Shown here: positions 1 to 8,100 of the stretch, in pieces
Layout of the letters: every line of letters starts with the position of its first letter
Numbering within the stretch: the first letter of the stretch is position 1
NCBI GenBank assembly: GCA_965651905.1
Contig: CBFGUG010000006.1
Location: forward strand, 1 to 64,000
DNA length: 64,000 nucleotides
Direction: 5' to 3'
Source: SZUA-265 sp965651905
GTDB lineage: Bacteria > Myxococcota_A > Polyangia > Polyangiales > Polyangiaceae
Translations under genes and position numbers: made by a program
The notes under the pieces: model-generated
What the model saw: only the letters and a program-made list of their open reading frames with translations
Databases searched by the model: none
Told to the model about the DNA's origin: nothing

Positions 1-74
1 GACTCCGACGACGACACGGATGACTCCGACGACGACACGGATGACTCCGACGACGACACGGATGACTCCGACGA
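1..74 (+). repeat. 21-bp in-frame tandem repeat coding DSDDDTD
   Basis: Three identical 21-bp units (1-21, 22-42, 43-63) and the start of a fourth encode the heptad DSDDDTD. The array runs off the left edge of the window, so its full length is unknown. Identical codons in each unit point to recent slippage or expansion. Further downstream the same linker decays into looser DDVDSG-type repeats. Confidence 0.85.
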
Positions 75-1677
75 CGGGATCGACGCAGGTGCGGATGATG
101 ACACCACCGACGACAGCGTCGACTCGGGTGCTGACGACGACATCTCGACCGATGACGACGTTGGCGCTGATGATGACGTCGACTCGGGCACTGATGACGT
201 CACTACCGACGACGACGTCGACTCGGGCACCGATGACGTCAGCACAGACGACGTCGTCGACTCAGGTGCTGACGACGAACCGGTCGAAACCGAGTTCGCC
301 CCCATCGTGGAGCAGAGCTCCGAAGTACACGCCAACGTGCACGACCTACGTGGTCTCGTGTTCGCCGCAGACGGCAAGATCTACGGCTCGGGTCACGTGG
401 GAGCGACCAGTGACGTCGATCGCGAAGTCGCCGTCATGCGCTTCAACGCCGACGGGTCACCAGACGACAGCTTCGGGACTGGCGGTCTGGTCACGCTCAA
501 CATCGCCGAAATGGTGCTCGACGAGGAAACCGTCATTCACGACGGTGATGAGGAGTCCTTGGCGATCGTGGAGCTGGCGAGCGGTGAGATCGTCATCTCG
601 GTCAACTACACCGATCCTTCTGGGCTGGGCACGGACGTTGCGCTGGTCAAGTTCGACGCGGATGGCGCCTTGGTCAGCAGCTTTGGTACCGACGGCGTGC
701 TTCGCTTGGACTTCGGCTGGACCCCAACCGACGATGCCGACTACCCGACTGCGGATGCGGCACCCAACGACAACGCGTGGGATCTGAAGGTCGATAGCAG
801 CAGCGGTACCGAAAAGCTCGTCGTGTTCGGGTACGGCCCGGCGAAGGTGGGCGAGCTGACGGACCCCGAAGATCCAGCCACACAACGCACGGATAACGAC
901 CGTTACGTGTTGCGGTTACTTGCCAGCGATGGCTCGATGGATCCCGCGTTCAACGGCGGCGAAGCGTTCTCGCTCAACAGCCTAGGCACGTTCTCGGACG
1001 GCGCGCGTCGCGGATATGTCGCTGCGGACGGTAGTATCCTCAGCTCGGGCTACACGAACTTTGGCGCAGGTCTGGGCAATCACGTTCTCGGCATCAAGTT
1101 GCTCGAGAACGGCACCCTCGATCCCAGCATCGGCTTTGGAATTGGGATTCCTGGCGTCGCTCGCACCAACCCATTCATCGACGACGGCGGAATGGCGGAA
1201 GCGTACGCTTTCGGCGTGCAGTCGAACGGCTTGATCGTCACAACGGGATACGGACGCGCAACGGGCGCTGGCTTGACCTCTCGTCTGGGCTACGCGACGA
1301 CCGATGGCGTGGACCTGGTTTCCTTCCGTTTCACTGCCACGGGTCTCGACCACACGTTCGGCACTGAAGGAACCTTCGTGATCCAAAGTGAAGAGTTCGG
1401 TCTCGCCGAATCCGAAGAGCGTGGTCGCGACATGGTAGTCCTGTCCGACGACCGCATCGTCCACGTAGGCCGCTTCGGCACGGGGCCGGCGATCATGGTG
1501 ACCTTGCCCGACGGCGGCATGGACTTGGACAGCGGTTTCGACGGTCGCTTCGAGTACGCGACGGACACCGAGCACTTCTTCAAAGTTGCCCTCTCTGCTG
1601 ACGGCAGCTTGATCGCCGCGTCAACCCGCAACCACGAGTTCGGCGTACGGCTCGTGCTACTCAGTGTCGGCGAATAA
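1..1677 (+). CDS. Delta-60 repeat (DUF5122) beta-propeller surface protein, 5' partial
   Basis: The reading frame is open from the first base, so the N-terminus, and any signal peptide, lie outside the window. The first ~95 visible residues are an Asp/Ser/Thr/Gly-rich linker. After that come about six copies of the delta-60 motif (hydrophobic-x-F-x-x-D/T-G-x-x-D-x-x-F-G-x-x-G), for example FNADGSPDDSFGTGG, FDADGALVSSFGTDG and FTATGLDHTFGTEG. Repeats of this kind form a beta-propeller in the DUF5122 family and occur in secreted or surface proteins. No catalytic motif is visible. The role is unknown; the acidic stalk suggests display on the cell surface, which is inference. No gene follows closely on this strand until the imelysin operon 131 bp downstream. 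Confidence 0.8.
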   Translation, partial: DSDDDTDDSDDDTDDSDDDTDDSDDGIDAGADDDTTDDSVDSGADDDISTDDDVGADDDVDSGTDDVTTDDDVDSGTDDVSTDDVVDSGADDEPVETEFAPIVEQSSEVHANVHDLRGLVFAADGKIYGSGHVGATSDVDREVAVMRFNADGSPDDSFGTGGLVTLNIAEMVLDEETVIHDGDEESLAIVELASGEIVISVNYTDPSGLGTDVALVKFDADGALVSSFGTDGVLRLDFGWTPTDDADYPTADAAPNDNAWDLKVDSSSGTEKLVVFGYGPAKVGELTDPEDPATQRTDNDRYVLRLLASDGSMDPAFNGGEAFSLNSLGTFSDGARRGYVAADGSILSSGYTNFGAGLGNHVLGIKLLENGTLDPSIGFGIGIPGVARTNPFIDDGGMAEAYAFGVQSNGLIVTTGYGRATGAGLTSRLGYATTDGVDLVSFRFTATGLDHTFGTEGTFVIQSEEFGLAESEERGRDMVVLSDDRIVHVGRFGTGPAIMVTLPDGGMDLDSGFDGRFEYATDTEHFFKVALSADGSLIAASTRNHEFGVRLVLLSVGE

Positions 1678-1705
1678 CTCCCACGCCGAGTGACTGTCGC
1701 GGAAT

Positions 1706-1723
1706 GTTCGGCGCAAGCCGAAC
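1706..1723 (+). terminator. Hairpin with GCAA tetraloop after the delta-60 gene
   Basis: A perfect 7-bp stem (GTTCGGC / GCCGAAC) closes a GCAA (GNRA-type) tetraloop 28 nt past the stop codon. No T-run follows, so it is at best a weak intrinsic terminator or an mRNA 3'-end stabiliser. Confidence 0.35.
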
Positions 1724-1754
1724 CCTCTAGCGGCAGTCGGTCGAAACCACCCGT

Positions 1755-1785
1755 GACGGGAGGAGCTATTCAGGGTCCTCCCGTC
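1755..1785 (+). promoter_or_regulatory. 10-bp stem-loop in the leader of the imelysin operon
   Basis: The arms GACGGGAGGA and TCCTCCCGTC are perfect reverse complements separated by 11 nt, and the hairpin ends 23 nt before the ATG of the imelysin-like gene. There is no following T-run. It could be a 5'-leader control structure or a terminator of the upstream transcript. I recognise no known riboswitch or Fur box in it. Confidence 0.4.
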
Positions 1786-1808
1786 GGTCGTTCACCGTTC
1801 GAGTAAAC

Positions 1809-3422
1809 ATGGCCTCTCCAAACGCACTCGTCAGAATCCTTTCCGCGCATCGGCGAACTCTCACCCGCTACCGAGGGAGCTGGCTGGGCCTGGTACTGGC
1901 TTTCAGCTGTACGGAAAACCCTGAGGAACACTTCCGCGCCAACGAAATCGAGGCTCCCGGTCCAGCAGACGACAACACGGGGCGAGACGACGAGGAGGAC
2001 GGACAAGAGAGCGTTGCGGATGCGTCAATCGAGCTGGATGCGTCCGAAACCGACGAGAGTACAACGGACGACACATCTGACGGACGAGATCCCGATTCCA
2101 ACAGTTCCAGCTCCGACGCGGGCACGTCCAACACGCCCGGCGGACGCGACTCAGGCCCTGGCTCCGTGGGCGCAGCGGACGACGATGGCACCGACACCGA
2201 CGAAAGCCTCACTGACGATTCTAGCGAACCATCTGGGGGCGCCCCTCCCCTCGACGCTGGCACGCCCACTACGGCTCCGGATCCGAGCCCACTACCAGAC
2301 GAGGAATCGCTGGTTAGTAGCTGCGGCGCAGCACCGGTGGTGGATGGTGCGTTTACCCGTAGCCGTCTACGCAGCGCGGCTGCACAATGTGCAACGTGGC
2401 ACTACTGCCGCTTCGAATCGTTCGCAAACGCCCTCGACCAACGCGTTGCAGCCCACGTCGAGACCCCCGACGCAGCGAACCTCGAGCGGGCACGACAAGC
2501 CTGGCGTGCGGCCATGACCAACTGGTCAGCCGTAGAACTATTTCAGTTCGGCCCCCTCGCAAGCCGTTCCGACAGCGCCGGCAAGGACATGTACGAAGGG
2601 CAAGGGATTCGTGATCTCATCTACGCTTGGCCGACCGTCAGTCGCTGTCGCGTCGAGGAACAGTTAATCTCTCAGAATTACGCATCACGTGGTCTAGACG
2701 GAGCCTTGATCTCCGGACGCGGTCTGTACGCACTCGAGTACCTACTGTTCTTCGAAGGTTCCGACACCGCATGTACTGGTTCGACCCAGTCGAGTTGGCA
2801 GTCCCTCGCCTCATCGGAACTCGAAAGTCGAAAGCGCGATTATTCCGCCGCGCTGACCGCAGACATACTCGCGCACATTCGGTCGTTGGTCGATCTCTGG
2901 GCGCCCTCAGGCGGTAACTTCACGGATACCTTCGTAGAAGCCGAAGGCGAGTACCCGGACGAGCAGGAAGTCCTGAAGGTGACCGCCTGGTCGCTGGTCT
3001 ACCTCGAGCGTGAAGTCAAAGACTGGAAGCTCGGCATTCCCGCGGGCTACACCATCAGTCACCCGGTCACGACGGCCGAAACTCCCCATGCGCTCAATGC
3101 CACGCAGAACATCGCTGCCAACCTCGAGGGTTTTCAGCGCTTGTTCCAAGGTTGCGGGGACACGGGCGAAGGCATCGGCTTCGACGACTGGCTGATCGAA
3201 GCTGGGCATGGTCAACTGGCTCAGGACATGATCGATGCGCTGGCAAACGCACGTGAAGTCGCTGACGACTTCCCTCCGCTTCACGCCGCATCTGCTGAGG
3301 AACTCGAAGAACTCTATCAAGCGATTCGCGCACTGACGGCGCTACTCAAGACCGAGTTTTTTGGAGCAGGGAGTCCTCTCAACCTAGATTTACCCGGCGG
3401 AGTCGAGGGTGACACGGACTGA
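1809..3422 (+). CDS. Imelysin-like (peptidase M75 family) lipoprotein
   Basis: This is a predicted lipoprotein of 537 residues: a hydrophobic segment ends at Cys34 in LAFSC, followed by a long Asp/Ser/Glu-rich stalk (about residues 35-150). The imelysin fold follows (about 165-530), with typical helical segments including W-R-A-A-M-T-N-W-S and the block GLYALEYLLF. Imelysin-family proteins carry a GxHxxE motif at this spot; here it reads G-L-Y-A-L-E, so the His is replaced by Tyr. Family members (EfeO, IrpA, Algp7 relatives) are periplasmic or surface proteins linked to iron uptake. The gene starts an operon: the next gene overlaps by 14 nt and the third encodes a FecA-like receptor, which supports a role in iron acquisition. 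Family assignment is firm; function is inferred. Confidence 0.85.
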   Translation: MASPNALVRILSAHRRTLTRYRGSWLGLVLAFSCTENPEEHFRANEIEAPGPADDNTGRDDEEDGQESVADASIELDASETDESTTDDTSDGRDPDSNSSSSDAGTSNTPGGRDSGPGSVGAADDDGTDTDESLTDDSSEPSGGAPPLDAGTPTTAPDPSPLPDEESLVSSCGAAPVVDGAFTRSRLRSAAAQCATWHYCRFESFANALDQRVAAHVETPDAANLERARQAWRAAMTNWSAVELFQFGPLASRSDSAGKDMYEGQGIRDLIYAWPTVSRCRVEEQLISQNYASRGLDGALISGRGLYALEYLLFFEGSDTACTGSTQSSWQSLASSELESRKRDYSAALTADILAHIRSLVDLWAPSGGNFTDTFVEAEGEYPDEQEVLKVTAWSLVYLEREVKDWKLGIPAGYTISHPVTTAETPHALNATQNIAANLEGFQRLFQGCGDTGEGIGFDDWLIEAGHGQLAQDMIDALANAREVADDFPPLHAASAEELEELYQAIRALTALLKTEFFGAGSPLNLDLPGGVEGDTD

Positions 3423-4920
3423 CAGTGTCCGCTCTCCTCAGGGCCTCCTAGCTCGCGTGAGAGCCATCGCCACCTGGGCGTTTCGCCCCATCGACATTGC
3501 GTGGCTGGTTGCGTTCCGTGTCTTGCTGGGATCGGTCTTGTGTGTCTCGATGCTTCGCTTCCTGGCCTATGGCTGGGTCGATAAACTGTTCGCGACCCCG
3601 ACGTTCTTCTTCAAGTACTGGGGTTTCGATTGGGTGACGCCGCTCTCTGCGAGTGGAATGCAGTGGCTATTCGTGGCGCTCGCGGCGTGCGCTCTAGCAA
3701 CTGCGTTCGGGCTGCTATTTCGCCCCGCCGCCATCGGGTTGGCACTCGGCCTGAGCTACGTGCAGTTACTCGACGTCAGTACCTACCTGAATCACTACTA
3801 CCTTGCGGCGCTGTTGACATGGCTGCTTGCGCTGTCTCCTGCCAGCCGAGCCTGGTCGATCGACAGCTGGGTGCGACGCGGCTACCTCGCGCGGCGGTCA
3901 GCACGCAGCGGCGAACCGCCGACCGAGCGCAGCGAGCGCGAACTCATCCCGGCGGCGTGGCTGTACCTGCTACGTGTGCAGGTGGGCGTGGTCTACACTT
4001 TCGCGGGGCTGGCCAAGGCACAGAGCGACTGGCTCGTCCACGCTCAGCCCCTTCGCATCTGGCTCGGCTCGAGTGCGGAGCTTCCTGGGATCGGCCCGCT
4101 GTTGCTGCTCGGGGACGCGCCGCTGTTGATGAGCTGGGCTGGGTTCTTGTTCGACACGACGATCGTCGGCTGGTTGAGCTGGCGCCGAACTCGACTGTTC
4201 GCATTCGCCGTAGTCGTGGTCTTTCATGTGCTGACTCGGGTGTTGTTCCCCATCGGCATGTTTCCCGCGATCATGATCACGGGCGCACTTCTGTTTTTCG
4301 ATCCCAGCTGGCCTCGGCACCTGGCAAGTGCGCTTCGCTCGTTGCCGTTGGTTCGGGGTCGGTTCACAGCGACGCGGATCTCCAGACTACGAACTGGTGA
4401 TAGCGAGCTGCGACCCCCTTTGGTTCCCAGGGGAGCCCTGACTCGCTTCGGATGGGTGTTGGCAGCGTCCTATTGCGTCGTTCAGATCGCGTTACCACTA
4501 CGCTTCATTGCGTATGGCGGCAATGTGCTGTGGCATGAGCAAGGCATGCGCTTTTCGTGGCGCGTGATGGTGCGCGCCAAGGGTGGGGCCACAGAGTTCG
4601 TCGTGAACAATCCTGACTCGGGCAGGTCATGGCGAGTCGCTCCTGGTAGCTACTTGACGCCAATGCAAGAAAGCGAAATGGCTGCGCAACCCGACTTGAT
4701 TCTGCAGCTAGCTCATCACATCGAAGCAGACTTCAACGCACGTGGCCTCGGCCCCGTCGAAGTTCGCGCCCGCTCACGCGCGACGCTCAATGGTCGCCGT
4801 AGCGCGCCACTAGTCGACCCGAACGTCGATTTGACGACCATCGAAGACGGGCTGAGTTTGGCGCGCTACGTCATGCCCGCGCCAACCTCAGAGCCCCCGA
4901 AAACTAGACTCGTCCCTTGA
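3409..4920 (+). CDS. HTTM domain (vitamin K-dependent carboxylase-like) membrane protein
   Basis: This is a 503-residue polytopic membrane protein. The GTG start is supported by GGAG six nucleotides upstream and overlaps the imelysin gene by 14 nt, showing translational coupling. The N-terminal ~330 residues hold about 7-8 hydrophobic helices with HTTM-family hallmarks: FRVLLGSVLC near the first helix, the block around FFFKYWGFDW, and the conserved YLNHYYL. A soluble C-terminal part (about 360-503) contains 'FSWRVMVRAKGG' and is typical of the longer HTTM proteins. HTTM proteins share the membrane fold of gamma-glutamyl carboxylase, but most bacterial ones have unknown chemistry. Genes of this type occur next to imelysin and TonB-receptor genes in other bacteria, so a part in metal uptake is plausible. 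Confidence 0.85.
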   Translation: MTRTDSVRSPQGLLARVRAIATWAFRPIDIAWLVAFRVLLGSVLCVSMLRFLAYGWVDKLFATPTFFFKYWGFDWVTPLSASGMQWLFVALAACALATAFGLLFRPAAIGLALGLSYVQLLDVSTYLNHYYLAALLTWLLALSPASRAWSIDSWVRRGYLARRSARSGEPPTERSERELIPAAWLYLLRVQVGVVYTFAGLAKAQSDWLVHAQPLRIWLGSSAELPGIGPLLLLGDAPLLMSWAGFLFDTTIVGWLSWRRTRLFAFAVVVVFHVLTRVLFPIGMFPAIMITGALLFFDPSWPRHLASALRSLPLVRGRFTATRISRLRTGDSELRPPLVPRGALTRFGWVLAASYCVVQIALPLRFIAYGGNVLWHEQGMRFSWRVMVRAKGGATEFVVNNPDSGRSWRVAPGSYLTPMQESEMAAQPDLILQLAHHIEADFNARGLGPVEVRARSRATLNGRRSAPLVDPNVDLTTIEDGLSLARYVMPAPTSEPPKTRLVP

Positions 4921-4937
4921 AAGTCCAGCGATTCAGC

Positions 4938-7667
4938 ATGCGTTCGTCCCAATTCATCCGCAGCCCTGCCTGGTGGCTGGTGCCCTCATTTCTGGCTGTG
5001 CACCCGATGCCCGCCTACGCCCAGCCAGAGTCACCCCCCAAGCCGCCTGCTCAGACAGCGCCGCCAGAGAAGCCACCAAGCGAAGCGCCGCCTGCCGACT
5101 CGACGCCCCCCGAAGCTGGAGACGCGACGCCAGAGACACCTGCTCCACCAGCTCGGCCCTCGCCAGAGACACCTGCTCCACCAGCTCGGCCCTCGCCAGA
5201 AACACCGCCTCCACCAGCGCGACCGACGCCGGAACCGCCGACGCCGGAATCGCCGACGCCAGCACCATCAACACCAGAGCTGGCGCCACCAGAAGCACCA
5301 ACGCCTCCATCCGAGGCGCCCCCTGGTGATCCGCCCACAGGCGCCAATGTTGGGGAGCCAACCCCAGACGCCCCCAAGAGCTCTCCCCGCGGTGCGAAGC
5401 CAGCGGACTCGCCCTCCCCCACGGATCCTCGCACTGCCTCGCCTGACGAAACGCAGGCATCCCCCGCGGAAGAGCAGCCCGAAGCCCCGCGATTATCAGA
5501 CTCTGCAGCTGACGCAGCAGACGTCGAAATCGAGGTGACCGCGGAAGCTTCACCGCCAGTTGATGCAGAGTACCCGGAAGAACAGGAAGTCATCGTATCG
5601 GGGACCCGTCCAGAGCGAGCCGCGGGTTCGGCACACGTACTGACGCGACGCCAGCTCGAGCGGTTTCGGCGTGACGATCCCAACGCCATCGTCGCGCAAA
5701 TCCCTGGCGTCTACATTCGCCAAGAGGACGGTGTTGGTCTGCGACCAAACATCGGCATTCGCGGCGTCAACGCGGATCGCAGCAAGAAGATCACACTGAT
5801 GGAAGACGGCGTGCTGTTCGGCCCCGCACCGTACTCAGCGCCCGCAGCGTATTACTTTCCACTGATGACGCGAATGGTGCAGATTCGCGCGATCAAGGGT
5901 CCCTCAGCGATTCACTACGGACCGCAGACCGTCGGTGGAGCATTGGACTTCATCACTCGACACATCCCGAGCGGTCCAACCGGCGAGTTGCACCTGGGTT
6001 TGGGCGACTACGACTACGCCAAAGCGCATGCTCACTTCGGTGCCAGCTCCGACGAGTTCGGTTTCGTGGTCGAAGGTGTACGACTTCACGATGGTGGCTT
6101 CAAACACCTCCCGTTCGATGCGGACACGGGATCCACTCGCAACGATTGGATGGTCAAGGCCATGTACTCGCCCGACCCGTTTGCCGACTGCAGACACCGC
6201 TTCTCCGTGAAGCTGTCATACGCAGACGAGGTATCGAACGAGACGTACCTCGGGCTGAGCGATGAGGACTTCCGCGCCGATCCCGATCAGCGCTACCCCG
6301 CCAGCGCACTAGACCAGATGCACAATCATCGAACGGGCGTCGTGTTCACCCACCAATACGATGCAGATGAAGCGCGCGTCGCGATCAAGACGGACGCCTA
6401 CCGCCAAATCTTCGATCGCTCCTGGCGGAAGTTGAACGCCTTTCGCGGAGCCTCACTGCGCGGAGTCTTGAGCGATCCTGAGGACCCCGCTAACGCCGAG
6501 TACTACGCCGTGCTTCGCGGCGACGTGAACGGAGCGACGGCTGCCGACACTCTGCTGATAGGGCCAAACCAGCGGGCGTTCGTCAGTCAAGGCATTCAGA
6601 GCGTGCTGCGCTGGGACACAGGAGGGACGTTGATCCATCATCGCCCCGAGTTCGGCTTGCGATTCCACAACGACTCAATCGAGCGACGTCACAGCCAGAC
6701 GGGCTACGTGATGACAGACCAACGTCTCATCCCCGAAGGCACCGCGGAAGAGGTTACCACCTCCAACTACGCAGAGACTCACGCCATCGCGCTATACGCA
6801 GCTGACGCCATGACCTGGCGAAGCCTGACCCTCACACCCGGCGCGCGCGTCGAACTGATCTGGTCGAGTCTCGAGGACAATCTGAGCGACACCAGCAACA
6901 CCCGTGACGTCCAAGCTGTGATGCCGGGCATCGGCGCCTACTACGAAATCTTGGACGGTCTGGGCCTGCTCGGCGGCGTTCATCGCGGCTTCAGTCCCCC
7001 CGCTCCAGGCAGTGACGACGACGTCAAACCAGAGTACAGCATCAATAGCGAAGCGGGAGTTCGTTACAGTGATTCCCCGCTCCAAGCAGAAGTCATCGGC
7101 TTCTACAACGCGTACCAGAACCTCACCGACGTGTGTACGTTCTCGAGCGGTTGCCTCGACGAAAATCTCGATCGGCAGCTCGACGTGGGTGAAGCGAGCA
7201 TCTACGGGCTGGAGGCTTACGCTACGCACGAGACCCCGCTGGGAGACTTCACCCTACCAGTGTTGCTCGGGTACACGCTCACGTTCGCGAGTTTCGACCA
7301 CTCGTTCGCCTCGAGCGATCCCATTTATGGTGAGGTCGAAGCTGGTGATGAGATGCCGTACGTGCCTCGTCACCAGCTCTCGGGTTCAGTGGGTATCGAG
7401 AATCGAGTTGCCGGCCTCAACGGCGCGGTGAATTACGTCTCTCCCATGCGCGAGGAGCCCGGAAGCGGCGACATCGACGACGCCCTCATCACGGATGAGC
7501 AGTTCTGGGTAGATGTCAGCGCCAGCTACCGCCCGCTGAAACGGCTGACGCTTCGTCTCGACGTACGCAACGTGCTGGACTCTCGTCAGCTCGTTGCACG
7601 CAGGCCATACGGCGCGCGGCCCAATGCACCTCGTTGGATCCAGGTTGGCGCGAGCCTGAACTTTTAG
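4938..7667 (+). CDS. FecA-like TonB-dependent outer-membrane receptor with Pro-rich N-terminal extension
   Basis: This is the receptor of the iron operon. I chose the ATG at 4938, which gives a compact signal peptide ending around AYA|QPE; a TTG at 4917 overlapping the upstream stop is the alternative. Residues ~30-200 are a Pro/Ala/Glu/Thr-rich segment with PETPAPPARPS repeats, not part of a normal receptor. The plug begins near residue 215 (EVIVSGTRPE) and contains the FecA-like stretch around NIGIRGVNADRSKKITLMED and GPSAIHYGPQTVGGALDFIT. The 22-strand barrel fills the rest and ends in a terminal Phe (QVGASLNF), the outer-membrane insertion signal. Such receptors import ferric chelates using TonB energy. 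No STN-type signalling domain is visible; the Pro-rich region takes its place. Confidence 0.92.
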   Translation: MRSSQFIRSPAWWLVPSFLAVHPMPAYAQPESPPKPPAQTAPPEKPPSEAPPADSTPPEAGDATPETPAPPARPSPETPAPPARPSPETPPPPARPTPEPPTPESPTPAPSTPELAPPEAPTPPSEAPPGDPPTGANVGEPTPDAPKSSPRGAKPADSPSPTDPRTASPDETQASPAEEQPEAPRLSDSAADAADVEIEVTAEASPPVDAEYPEEQEVIVSGTRPERAAGSAHVLTRRQLERFRRDDPNAIVAQIPGVYIRQEDGVGLRPNIGIRGVNADRSKKITLMEDGVLFGPAPYSAPAAYYFPLMTRMVQIRAIKGPSAIHYGPQTVGGALDFITRHIPSGPTGELHLGLGDYDYAKAHAHFGASSDEFGFVVEGVRLHDGGFKHLPFDADTGSTRNDWMVKAMYSPDPFADCRHRFSVKLSYADEVSNETYLGLSDEDFRADPDQRYPASALDQMHNHRTGVVFTHQYDADEARVAIKTDAYRQIFDRSWRKLNAFRGASLRGVLSDPEDPANAEYYAVLRGDVNGATAADTLLIGPNQRAFVSQGIQSVLRWDTGGTLIHHRPEFGLRFHNDSIERRHSQTGYVMTDQRLIPEGTAEEVTTSNYAETHAIALYAADAMTWRSLTLTPGARVELIWSSLEDNLSDTSNTRDVQAVMPGIGAYYEILDGLGLLGGVHRGFSPPAPGSDDDVKPEYSINSEAGVRYSDSPLQAEVIGFYNAYQNLTDVCTFSSGCLDENLDRQLDVGEASIYGLEAYATHETPLGDFTLPVLLGYTLTFASFDHSFASSDPIYGEVEAGDEMPYVPRHQLSGSVGIENRVAGLNGAVNYVSPMREEPGSGDIDDALITDEQFWVDVSASYRPLKRLTLRLDVRNVLDSRQLVARRPYGARPNAPRWIQVGASLNF
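5129..5227 (+). repeat. 33-bp tandem repeat in the receptor's Pro-rich region
   Basis: There are three head-to-tail 33-bp units; the first two are identical and the third diverged. They encode PETPAPPARPS. The flanking sequence continues with shorter decayed copies (PEPPTPESPTPAP), indicating repeat expansion of the linker. Confidence 0.85.
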
Positions 7668-8100
7668 CCGTGTTCCGGACACCCCAGAACAAAATGAATA
7701 CGACATTCATTTGCACCTGGACTTGGTACGGCTCGAGGAGTATTCGTCTTCGTGGATGAGGCACCCGACGTTCACGGGCGAAAACCAGCTGTCGTCGTAA
7801 GCTCGTTTGCGCATGGTTCCTCGAGACTCCGGACCCGACAAGACGGGAGCGTCGAGTGCCTCATCCTCCTCTCTAAGAACGCGCGAAGCCTGTTTCCACT
7901 GGAGCGGACAGCAGACAGGTGAAATCTCGGAGCCGGGTGCGCGCGGCGTCGGTCCAGGGAAAAGCATTCGCTGGGTTGGTGTGCGCGACTGCGTAACAGG
8001 GTGCGGCCGCGGGTCACGGCAGTGAAAGCCCGACATCGCGTAGCACTCGGATCCGGCCTTCGCGGGCAAGCGTCCATCGCCTTTGACGGTGGCGCGGACC
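7668..8100. other. Intergenic region between two convergent genes
   Basis: There is no credible gene here. Short frames on both strands lack a ribosome site and have no recognisable product. The only structure I see is the AT-rich palindrome at 7692-7712. The region collects the 3' ends of the receptor gene and the VWA lipoprotein gene. Confidence 0.6.
7692..7712. promoter_or_regulatory. AT-rich 8-5-8 palindrome downstream of the TonB receptor
   Basis: The arms AAATGAAT and ATTCATTT are perfect reverse complements around ACGAC, starting 25 nt after the receptor stop codon. Such an AT-rich palindrome stands out in GC-rich DNA. It could be a weak bidirectional terminator or a protein-binding site; it only loosely resembles a Fur box. 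Confidence 0.35.
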
